Positions 7,015-14,125 of a stretch of 19,706 bases of DNA are shown one piece after another. Under the pieces are notes generated by a model. That model saw nothing but the letters and a program-made list of their open reading frames with translations, ran no database searches and was not told the origin of the DNA. The position numbers and the translations under genes were made by a program. The stretch comes from Gammaproteobacteria bacterium UBA3532 (lineage in GTDB: Bacteria; Pseudomonadota; Gammaproteobacteria; Enterobacterales; UBA3532): assembly GCA_002376965.1 (NCBI GenBank), contig DFOV01000448.1, forward strand, positions 1 through 19,706, written 5' to 3'. Within the stretch, counting starts at the first letter, position 1. Each line of letters starts with the position of its first letter.

Positions 7015-7749
7015 CTATGACACTGCGATTCCTACATCCAGTTTTTCAAACCATTCTAAAAACTCAAGAAATGCTTCCCGCTTAAAAATGCGTCCATGCT
7101 GCGGCGCCATGAAATCCACATCCAATTCTTTGACTCGACTAATCCAATCAAGTTTCGCTTTATTTGAAGGCATCCAACGCTGATGAAAGTATTTCATCTT
7201 ATCAGCGTGGCTAGCAAAGTCCTCAACAAAGAGCGGTGCGTCGACGGCTTCAAGAGCTGCGCCTAAATCACCCGAAAAAAGCACCTTGGCCACCGGATCA
7301 TAAACATTAAAATTACCAGATGAGTGCAAATAATGCGCAGGCACAAAGCGTAACTTCAAGCTTCCCAGCGCAATCTCTGCCCCTTCGTCAGGTAAAGCAT
7401 TATACTGAATATTTTGCATGCCGAAATGGCGTATAAACCCTTCCCAGACCCACGGGCTATGTAAGGTTGCATGATCCAGCACCTGATCCCACAGACCAAG
7501 AGAGGAAATAATATCCGGATCTTGGTGCGACGCGAACAAGTGCTCAATTTGCTCCAACGATACATGTTTCACCACACTGGCCAGCATCGGTGAAAATAAC
7601 TCAATGCCACCAGGATCAAGCAACATCGCCTTATCTTGGTTGACAACCAAGTACTGGTTAGTATCAATAATTTTGTCCGGCTTCGATTCATCGCGGCCAA
7701 AAACGACCCATTGATGCGAACCTTGTGTATAAAGCTTATGTGATTTCAT
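7015..7749 (-). CDS. Stand-alone diiron beta-lactamase-fold protein (ODP-like)
   Basis: A 244-residue metallo-beta-lactamase-fold protein of the flavodiiron type without the FMN-binding flavodoxin domain. Candidate ligands are His75, Asp77 and Asp79 (SHQDPD), His142 (YLHSSGNF), Asp161 (FSGDLG) and His218 (PQHGRIF). The 67- and 19-residue spacings match flavodiiron proteins as I recall them (H-x-E-x-D, His, Asp, His); here the Glu is Asp. Such stand-alone domains (ODP) have been described as oxygen-binding sensors working with chemoreceptors, for example in Treponema. Without a flavodoxin partner, NO or O2 reductase activity is less likely. The ATG at 7749 overlaps the preceding stop as ATGA, indicating translational coupling; an 11-residue longer form from 7782 is less likely. 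Confidence 0.85.
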   Translation of the reverse strand: MKSHKLYTQGSHQWVVFGRDESKPDKIIDTNQYLVVNQDKAMLLDPGGIELFSPMLASVVKHVSLEQIEHLFASHQDPDIISSLGLWDQVLDHATLHSPWVWEGFIRHFGMQNIQYNALPDEGAEIALGSLKLRFVPAHYLHSSGNFNVYDPVAKVLFSGDLGAALEAVDAPLFVEDFASHADKMKYFHQRWMPSNKAKLDWISRVKELDVDFMAPQHGRIFKREAFLEFLEWFEKLDVGIAVS

Positions 7750-8360
7750 ATGCGCGCTTCGGAGTAGTAGGTTTCTAAACAATTTTGAGAGGCTTTTATA
7801 TGGGTAATGATCGAATCGGTGGTTTTTTCGATATCCTCAGCCATGTTAAAAAGCAGTTCTTTTTTATCTGCCGCCTGTGTTGCTTCAATTTTGGAATTGA
7901 CGGCTATAACACTGATGCTCTGCATCTGTCGACGCATATCAGAAAGCATTAATTCCAGCTGACTCATCAAGCGGTTAAATATAGATAACTTGCTATTTCG
8001 TTCTGCTTCATAGTATTCATGCTTTTCCTGAATATACGCCGTATTTTCGTTGTGCTCCAGCGCCAAGACCTTCTCCAGATGTTGATGCAATAACGCTAAC
8101 TTCCACTCCTCAACAGCTAGATCAGCGATACTCCCGGTCAATTCACCAATCTTATTAGCTAACTGAATCGTCGAATTTGCCAACTCATCATAGAACGATG
8201 CCAATACTGCCAAGCCAGCTGCCTGCTGACCGATACGTATCGCTACGGCAGAAAGATTTTTCGAAGAAATAGACAAAGAGCGCGCCAATACCTGGGCCTT
8301 AAATAACCTGCCAGAAACTGTCACTGCGACGATCGTTTGGTTCGACTGGCCTCTTTTCAT
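7746..8360 (-). CDS. Coiled-coil protein resembling a chemoreceptor signalling tip
   Basis: A 204-residue, mostly helical protein without a signal peptide or clear membrane segment. Residues 150-187 (ISVIAVNSKIEATQA then FNMAEDIEKTTDSI) resemble the methyl-accepting chemotaxis protein tip (LALNAAIEAARA then FAVVADEVRKLAE). Residues 34-71 (SKNLSAVAIRIG then LAVLASFYDELANSTI) align with that segment without gaps, as if it were two related halves joined by a charged helix (about 85-135). The conserved receptor core is degenerate, so CheA/CheW coupling is uncertain. GGAGG, 5 nt before the ATG, overlaps the pilU stop, and the 3' end overlaps the diiron-protein start. Being sandwiched between PilU and an ODP-like sensor suggests it relays the sensor's signal. 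No family was firmly recognised. Confidence 0.7.
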   Translation of the reverse strand: MKRGQSNQTIVAVTVSGRLFKAQVLARSLSISSKNLSAVAIRIGQQAAGLAVLASFYDELANSTIQLANKIGELTGSIADLAVEEWKLALLHQHLEKVLALEHNENTAYIQEKHEYYEAERNSKLSIFNRLMSQLELMLSDMRRQMQSISVIAVNSKIEATQAADKKELLFNMAEDIEKTTDSIITHIKASQNCLETYYSEARI

Positions 8361-8369
8361 CCACGCCTC

Positions 8370-9608
8370 CTAAGCATCTTTAGGCTTTTGATCACCATCC
8401 TCATTTTCATCATCACTTTCCTCTTCCTCCGGCTTTGCCACTAAGGACAAGGCTTCACCAAAACTAGATTTTTTCGGCGGCTCTGGTGGAGGAGATGCAG
8501 CAGACTTGTCGGCCTTTTCCGGCTCAGCACTTTGCTGCTTGGGATCCTTTTTCTCACCAAGCGTCATCTTCAAACGCAGATTATTCTTCGAGTCGGCATT
8601 TTTTAACGCCTCTTCCGTTGAGATACGCTTCTCACGCCACAGTTTGAGTAATGCATTATCAAAGGTTTGCATCCCGATGTGTCCAGACTTCTCCATGACC
8701 TCTTTAATAGCCGACACCTCACCTTTTTTAATGAAGTCAGCAATCAGCGGACTATTGATAAGGATCTCAATCGCCGCTGCCCGCTTACCATCTACCGTGG
8801 GTATCAATCTCTGGGAAATGATGCCGCGCAGGTTCAGTGACAAGTCAAGCAGCAGTTGATTACGCTTTTCTTCTGGAAAAAAGTTAACAATTCGATCCAG
8901 TGCCTGATTGGCGTTATTGGCATGCAGGGTCGACAAGCAAAGGTGTCCGGTTTCAGCAAAGTTTATCGCATGCTCCATAGTATCTTCAGCACGGATCTCA
9001 CCAATCAGAATCACATCAGGTGCTTGGCGTAGCGTATTTTTTAGCGCATCTTCGTAGCAATCCGTATCCACACCCACCTCTCGCTGATTAACGATACAGC
9101 CTTGATGGCGATGAACAAATTCGACCGGATCTTCTATGGTAATGATATGACCAGAGCTATGCTTATTACGATAGTCGATAAGGGCGGCCAACGATGTCGA
9201 CTTACCAGAGCCCGTCGCTCCAACAAAAAGCATCAAACCACGCTTTTGCATTACCAGTTTTAGCAACACTTCTGGCAGCCCTAGCTTGTCATGTGTCGGA
9301 ATTTCAGTGCTGATATAGCGGATAACCATGGCATATTCATGGCGCTGCTTGAATATGTTAACCCGAAACCGCCCCACTCCATTAATCGAGTGTGCAAGAT
9401 TCATCTCAGGTTTGTGTTCAAACTCTTTGATCTGCTCCTCGTTCATGATGCTTTCAGCAACTTGCTTGACTAAGCCTGGCGGGCAAGATTCTTTCGCCAA
9501 AGGAACTAACTTTCCATAGATTTTGCTTGATGGCGGTGCCCCCGTCGACAGAAATAAGTCCGAACCATCTTTTTGGACCATTAACGTGAGTAAACGATCG
9601 AGATCCAT
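8370..9608 (-). CDS. pilU: Type IV pilus retraction ATPase, PilU type
   Basis: A 412-residue hexameric AAA-like secretion ATPase of the PilT/PilU family, acting at the inner-membrane base of type IV pili to assist retraction. It shows Walker A GATGSGKS (130-137), Asp box IITIEDPVE (155-163), Walker B VILIGEIR (199-206) and His box TGHLCLSTLHANNA (220-233). PilU-like features are HRHQGCIVNQREVGVDT, the NFFPEEKRNQLLLDLSLNLR region and GMQTFDNAL. Residues 351-412 form an extra tail rich in Lys, Pro, Glu and Asp, absent from P. aeruginosa PilU (about 382 residues). The start has AGAGGGGAG just before ATG. No pilT lies beside it, so this may be a second, specialised PilU. It leads a tightly packed set with the receptor-like and diiron proteins. 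Confidence 0.92.
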   Translation of the reverse strand: MDLDRLLTLMVQKDGSDLFLSTGAPPSSKIYGKLVPLAKESCPPGLVKQVAESIMNEEQIKEFEHKPEMNLAHSINGVGRFRVNIFKQRHEYAMVIRYISTEIPTHDKLGLPEVLLKLVMQKRGLMLFVGATGSGKSTSLAALIDYRNKHSSGHIITIEDPVEFVHRHQGCIVNQREVGVDTDCYEDALKNTLRQAPDVILIGEIRAEDTMEHAINFAETGHLCLSTLHANNANQALDRIVNFFPEEKRNQLLLDLSLNLRGIISQRLIPTVDGKRAAAIEILINSPLIADFIKKGEVSAIKEVMEKSGHIGMQTFDNALLKLWREKRISTEEALKNADSKNNLRLKMTLGEKKDPKQQSAEPEKADKSAASPPPEPPKKSSFGEALSLVAKPEEEESDDENEDGDQKPKDA

Positions 9609-9784
9609 TGCTCCCCTCTTGCTACATATTTATCGGAATATCATTAAGAATAGCCTATCTTTGACAAAATGCTGGCAGCCCCAAGAATTTATTGCCTATC
9701 TCTCTAGAGCCTTATATCTTTCCTCTACCGCACCAGCTAACTCCTCCACCGTATCGATGCTAAGAAGCATTCATTGAGCAGTCG
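9609..9784. other. Gap between the PilZ-protein gene and pilU
   Basis: No gene is seen. On the minus strand TTGTCA followed about 18 bp later by TGATAT is a weak promoter candidate for pilU. A small hairpin, ATGCT-TCTT-AGCAT, occurs near 9760-9773 but has no T-tract, so read-through from the PilZ gene is not excluded. Confidence 0.35.
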
Positions 9785-12256
9785 CTAAGGCGATATTTTT
9801 TCCCGACTCAGAACTAGCTTGGTAACATCGAAAAGCTGACCAGAAGCAACCACTCGGTCAATTTCTTCGCGCAGCTGCTTGGCTTTGTTACGACTATTAT
9901 TGCGGATATAATCATAATCCTTTTGAAATACATGCTCTTCGAACGTGTAGGTGCGAGTAATAACCAGTTTGAAAGCACGAAAATCATCACTTCTAGCCGC
10001 ATCCTGTAAAAAGTCGAACCGCTCCATGCTGTCCGTAAACTCGTCGTCTCGCTTACAGACTATCGTTCGGCAGTCATATTGCTCGCTGTGTTCGGCATAG
10101 CAATAAAGTTCCGCCGAATAGACTTTATCCCGATCAACACCACGGTCAAACAGCTCTCTCACCCAGACCCGGATCGCTTCTTTGGCACCAACCGCAGCAA
10201 AGTCATAGTGAGGGCCAAAAAGATGGAAGTATTCAGCGATGGGATTGTCTGCCTCACAAATTCCAACATGACTTAAGGTGCATGTACTCTCTTCATCCTT
10301 ACTGATGAAAAAAGGCATACCGTGCAAAGTTTCCGACATAATCCCTTCGACGATACGGGTCAGGGTTGTTTCAACCGTTTCACCCAAACAGACTTTTAAT
10401 TTGGCCTGATTACTTTCGATGAGCTTTTTAAAGAAGTCACCAGCGTGTTTGGCTTTTTGTGAATCATCTTTTTCTAAGGTGATAACCTTTGCACCGGACT
10501 GCCAGCTGACGACTTTGTATGGAATATCGCTTAATCGCGCATCCTTCACCAACTTTTGCAGCTTGGTCATGGTCACCAATACTTTTTCTCCTCGTTGCGC
10601 TGAGCAAGGAATATCAAGGGTAACTTTCATACCATTGACCGAGAAGTCCAGGGTATTTCCTGCAATCTTATCCTTACCAAACTTCACGATAACAGGCGTT
10701 TCGTGAATGTAGCGAGGCTCTGAGCGATGCTCAAAATAACCCGGCTGAACCACGATATTGTCGCCGATATGTTTAGTGGAAACACGAAAGGGCTTGATTA
10801 GCTGTGCTGCATCATCATCGCTGGTACTGTCATGATAGGCGGTTGGATGCTGCCTTGTTATATCCAAAAGAAAGCCAGAGTGCGTAACTTCTTTAAGCTG
10901 TTTCTCCAGCGAAGCACGCTCTTCAGCAGAATGGTCATCAAGCGTTTGCAGCACTTCTTTGGTCTTCTTTTCTTCTGGTCGGTTCATCCATTCCAGGGTC
11001 ATTCGAAATACTCGCCACCCTTTGGAACGTTTGCCAATCGATATAAAGCCATCACGCTGACTCGAGTTAGAGAATTCGCCATCCGCCGCACAGAAGTAAT
11101 GTTCTTCACCGAGAATATCGGAACGGAAGGTGTAAATAACCAGCGATGGCGCGTCCTTATTTTTTATCACTTTGGAAATGCGCGACTCGGAGATAATGGG
11201 TGTAAGATCGTAGGCTTTAAAAAACTCTTGCCACTCATCTACCCAACGCGCGGTTTTCCTGGATCGGGCAACAAAGGCCAACTTGGGTCTTCTGCCGGTT
11301 TGAGCTGACACAAAGAAGGTAATTTCACTGTGAACTGGTGCATGCAGGTATTCGAACGCTTTCGCCTTAAACGCACTGATTTCATCTTTTAAATCAACTT
11401 TATAGCGATGACGATTCTTGTCGATAAACTCGGTAATGAAAGGGTCAAATGGCGTGTTAATTTCCAAATCGGTGCGTATCAAGCGCAGAAAGGCTTTATC
11501 GTCATCTTGGTCAACCCCTAACGCCTTATAGCGAACTGGCTCAGGACAATCCAGCATATGCTCGGTCTCAAGTGTGGTGAAGCGCACCAATACAACGTCC
11601 GAAGCCACTGGTAACCGAGGCTCTTTAGTGGTAACCAGCATGCCAGAAGCAGAGATATCCTTGGTCTTACAAGAAATGGTTTCGCCACTGGGCAACTCAA
11701 CCTCCAGCTCCATCACAAAGGTCATACGTGGCTCTGCCCGCTTAGGGTAATATCCGAAAGGAACAAAATTTACTTCAACCGCATCCGCGGGTACCTGTGC
11801 ACCGCCACTATCGACCCCCCAAAATGCTTCGCGATCCACTCCCTCAGAAGAAGTGGCTGCGCCCTGCTGACTTTGCTGTTCTTTTTCGCGCTCATGTTGC
11901 GCTTTATGGGTGTGCTCGGCATTGGTCACATCTTCATAAACACCAACCGTGTAGCGTCCATCAAACTCAGCCAGTGCCTGCTCAAAAATAGCGATGCACT
12001 TCTCATCCATGTAGTGGGTACGATCCTGGTGTTTATAGGCTTTACATGTTCCATCCACCTTGCCACGCATATCGATTTGGCGTTTCGTTTCAGTGGCTCG
12101 ACGCTTTTTCTCCATACGGTCGAGAAAGCGTGCAGACTCAGAGCCTTCAATGACCTTTTCTTCAACCAGCACTTTTTTTTGCGCAACACCACTACCCACC
12201 GTTTTAAGGTGTTTTAACTTTGTGAGGATTTTTTTGCCGCCAATTTTTCCAAACAT
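9785..12256 (-). CDS. Large protein with two PilZ (c-di-GMP-binding) domains
   Basis: About 823 residues, soluble, no signal peptide (residue numbers below count from a TTG two codons upstream at 12262). Two PilZ domains are visible: RAEPR (175-179) with DISASG (202-207), and RSEPR (513-517) with DFSVNG (539-544). Both keep the RxxxR and (D/N)xSxxG motifs that bind cyclic di-GMP. Each is followed by a similar module of about 200 residues: ITFFVSA and GFLLDITR after the first, MPFFISK and QLFDVTK after the second, suggesting an internal duplication. The N-terminal 150 residues are charged and helical. The ATG at 12256 is preferred over the TTG, though neither has a clear ribosome binding site. 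It lies upstream of pilU on the same strand, so a role in c-di-GMP control of pili is plausible but unproven. Confidence 0.85.
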   Translation of the reverse strand: MFGKIGGKKILTKLKHLKTVGSGVAQKKVLVEEKVIEGSESARFLDRMEKKRRATETKRQIDMRGKVDGTCKAYKHQDRTHYMDEKCIAIFEQALAEFDGRYTVGVYEDVTNAEHTHKAQHEREKEQQSQQGAATSSEGVDREAFWGVDSGGAQVPADAVEVNFVPFGYYPKRAEPRMTFVMELEVELPSGETISCKTKDISASGMLVTTKEPRLPVASDVVLVRFTTLETEHMLDCPEPVRYKALGVDQDDDKAFLRLIRTDLEINTPFDPFITEFIDKNRHRYKVDLKDEISAFKAKAFEYLHAPVHSEITFFVSAQTGRRPKLAFVARSRKTARWVDEWQEFFKAYDLTPIISESRISKVIKNKDAPSLVIYTFRSDILGEEHYFCAADGEFSNSSQRDGFISIGKRSKGWRVFRMTLEWMNRPEEKKTKEVLQTLDDHSAEERASLEKQLKEVTHSGFLLDITRQHPTAYHDSTSDDDAAQLIKPFRVSTKHIGDNIVVQPGYFEHRSEPRYIHETPVIVKFGKDKIAGNTLDFSVNGMKVTLDIPCSAQRGEKVLVTMTKLQKLVKDARLSDIPYKVVSWQSGAKVITLEKDDSQKAKHAGDFFKKLIESNQAKLKVCLGETVETTLTRIVEGIMSETLHGMPFFISKDEESTCTLSHVGICEADNPIAEYFHLFGPHYDFAAVGAKEAIRVWVRELFDRGVDRDKVYSAELYCYAEHSEQYDCRTIVCKRDDEFTDSMERFDFLQDAARSDDFRAFKLVITRTYTFEEHVFQKDYDYIRNNSRNKAKQLREEIDRVVASGQLFDVTKLVLSREKISP

Positions 12257-12535
12257 CGCCAAACTCGTATAAAAGCGCGCCCTGCAACCAACGTATTCTG
12301 TTCTAAAAAATGTAGCTTTCCTTCAGAGGCCGCTTATTTTCTATTTATCAGCCTCTAGCTATCAACTAATACAGGTGATTAATTTGAGTATAGACCAAAT
12401 TTTGGGCATCCAATGGAAATGTGTGCTTTGCCGTTGAGTCCTGCGCTTGTCCCAGCAGTTAACTCGCATATTGAAGTATCTCGGTGATAAAGTAGTATGA
12501 CGCTTATTCAGTTAACCAACGTTGAGGGATACTCA
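12257..12535. other. Divergent intergenic region, PilZ gene / radA
   Basis: Presumably holds promoters for both directions. An inverted repeat AGAGGC (12325-12330) / GCCTCT (12351-12356) spans an A/T-rich centre, and CCAAA-T-TTTGG is a small perfect palindrome near 12395. No convincing -35/-10 pair stands out. Confidence 0.4.
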
Positions 12536-13894
12536 TTGGCTAAATCAAAAATGCTTTTTGTTTGCCGTGACTGTGGCGGCAGCCACACTAAGTGGACAGG
12601 ACAGTGCAATGATTGTGGCGCATGGAATACCCTAGAAGAAATGCGAGACATAGCATCTACGGCCAAATCAGCTAGGTTTGAGAATTACGCTGGTCACCGC
12701 TCACAGGTCACACCCTTAAAGGAAGTTAGCTTAGAGCAGCTACCCCGTATATCAACATCGCTAAGCGAACTTGACCGCGTGCTAGGTGGTGGACTGGTCG
12801 ATGGTTCAGTGGTGCTGATTGGCGGCGATCCAGGTATTGGTAAGTCGACCATTTTACTCCAAACCTGCGCTCAAATCGCAGGCTCATCTGCCGTTTTATA
12901 TGTAACCGGGGAAGAGTCGTTGCAACAAGTCAGCATGCGCGCTCACCGGCTCGGGCTCAATTGTGGCGACCTGCGATTACTCGCTGAGACGCAGGTTGAA
13001 GCCATTACTCAACATGCAGAAAAAGAAAAGCCCAAGGTCATGGTTGTTGATTCCATCCAAACGGTTCACACGCAGCAACTGCAGTCGGCACCAGGAGGGG
13101 TTGCTCAGGTCAGGGAGTCTGCAGCTCAGCTGGTTAAATATGCCAAGCAACAAGGCACTGCGATATTTCTCGTCGGTCATGTAACCAAAGAAGGGGCATT
13201 AGCAGGCCCAAGGGTGCTGGAACACATGGTCGATTCGGTGCTGTATTTCGAAGGCGAGCAAGACAGCCGCTTTCGCATTATTCGCGCCGTAAAGAATCGC
13301 TTTGGTGCCGTTAATGAGTTGGGCGTATTTGCGATGACAGACAAAGGCTTGCGAGAGATCACCAATCCTTCCGCCATTTTCTTATCACGCAGCTCAGATC
13401 AAGTAACCGGCAGTGCCGTAATGGTTACATGGGAAGGTAGCCGGCCCTTACTGGTCGAAATTCAGGCTTTGGTCGATGAGACTCATTTGGGCAACCCCCG
13501 ACGTGTAACACTTGGCCTTGATCAGAATCGATTGGCAATGCTTCTTGCTGTTTTGCATCGTCACGGTGGCATTGCTACCTATGATCAGGATGTCTTTGTC
13601 AACGTGGTGGGGGGCGTCAAAGTCAATGAAACAGGCATTGATATGGCGGTGATAGCCAGCATCTTATCAAGTTTACGTGATCGCCCTATCCCACAAGACT
13701 GGGTTATCTTTGGTGAAATAGGCCTGGCTGGTGAAATACGCCCAGTTCCTCATGGACAAGAAAGGATAAAAGAAGCCGCCAAGCATGGCTTTAAACGTGC
13801 AATCGTGCCTGCCGCAAACGCCCCTAAAAAGATGGAAGGCATTGACGTTATTCCAGTCACTAAAATTAGTGAAGCATTAGAAGCTTTGCTGTAA
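12536..13894 (+). CDS. radA: DNA repair and recombination protein RadA
   Basis: About 452 residues, close to E. coli RadA (460). RadA is a DnaB-like helicase that promotes branch migration of recombination intermediates. The zinc finger uses Cys10, Cys13, Cys24 and Cys27 (VCRDCG and CNDCG). Walker A GGDPGIGKST is at 96-105, the RadA-specific KNRFG at 253-257, and a Lon-protease-like C-terminal domain begins near VNVVGGVKVNETG. The frame is open from an ATG at 12497, but the family's N-terminus (MAKxK before the zinc finger) begins at the TTG at 12536, preceded by GAGGGAT at good spacing. A TTG start is therefore preferred. No clear terminator follows. Confidence 0.95.
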   Translation: MAKSKMLFVCRDCGGSHTKWTGQCNDCGAWNTLEEMRDIASTAKSARFENYAGHRSQVTPLKEVSLEQLPRISTSLSELDRVLGGGLVDGSVVLIGGDPGIGKSTILLQTCAQIAGSSAVLYVTGEESLQQVSMRAHRLGLNCGDLRLLAETQVEAITQHAEKEKPKVMVVDSIQTVHTQQLQSAPGGVAQVRESAAQLVKYAKQQGTAIFLVGHVTKEGALAGPRVLEHMVDSVLYFEGEQDSRFRIIRAVKNRFGAVNELGVFAMTDKGLREITNPSAIFLSRSSDQVTGSAVMVTWEGSRPLLVEIQALVDETHLGNPRRVTLGLDQNRLAMLLAVLHRHGGIATYDQDVFVNVVGGVKVNETGIDMAVIASILSSLRDRPIPQDWVIFGEIGLAGEIRPVPHGQERIKEAAKHGFKRAIVPAANAPKKMEGIDVIPVTKISEALEALL

Positions 13895-13942
13895 ATCAAT
13901 ACATCATCTCGCTTTCCCCCTCACACTACCCTTGCAATAAAG

Positions 13943-13971
13943 TTGACTATTTTTTGTGCAATGCGCAAAAT
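13943..13971 (+). promoter_or_regulatory. Possible sigma-70 promoter upstream of the pullulanase gene
   Basis: TTGACT (13943-13948) and CAAAAT (13966-13971) are 17 bp apart, a good -35 with a fair -10. A start near 13978 would fall in the first G7 run. TATATT at 14039-14044 is an alternative -10 nearer the gene. TTTTGTGC and GCGCAAAA around AAT form a short hairpin inside the spacer. Confidence 0.35.
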
Positions 13972-13998
13972 GGGGGGGATTGCATGACTTTGGGGGGG
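13972..13998 (+). promoter_or_regulatory. Two G7 runs 20 bp apart in the pullulanase leader
   Basis: GGGGGGGA occurs at 13972-13979 and again at 13992-13999, same orientation, exactly 20 bp apart. The GGGGGA core recalls the MalT box (GGGGA(T/G)GAGG), and Klebsiella pullulanase is MalT-controlled, but the GAGG half is missing. The two runs could also fold as a three-tetrad G-quadruplex (GGG-G-GGG on each side of a 13-nt loop), or vary in length by slippage. Confidence 0.4.
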
Positions 13999-14125
13999 AG
14001 AAACCCTTCCCACCATTTTGAAGTAGCAGAGAATAAGGTATATTCGTTGCTGGTTAGAGACTTCATCTAGTAGTTTCGGATACCCACCTTCCCCGGTATC
14101 CCCATAATAATCAGGAGAAAAATAA

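Noticed and set aside
7015..7749. Full flavodiiron NO/O2 reductase or classical beta-lactamase
   Set aside because: There is no flavodoxin domain and no signal peptide, and the ligand pattern is diiron-type rather than the zinc HxHxDH motif.
10832..11308. Plus-strand open frame of 158 codons opposite the PilZ-protein gene
   Set aside because: It is antisense to a well-supported coding region, its protein has no recognisable motif, and no ribosome binding site is seen.
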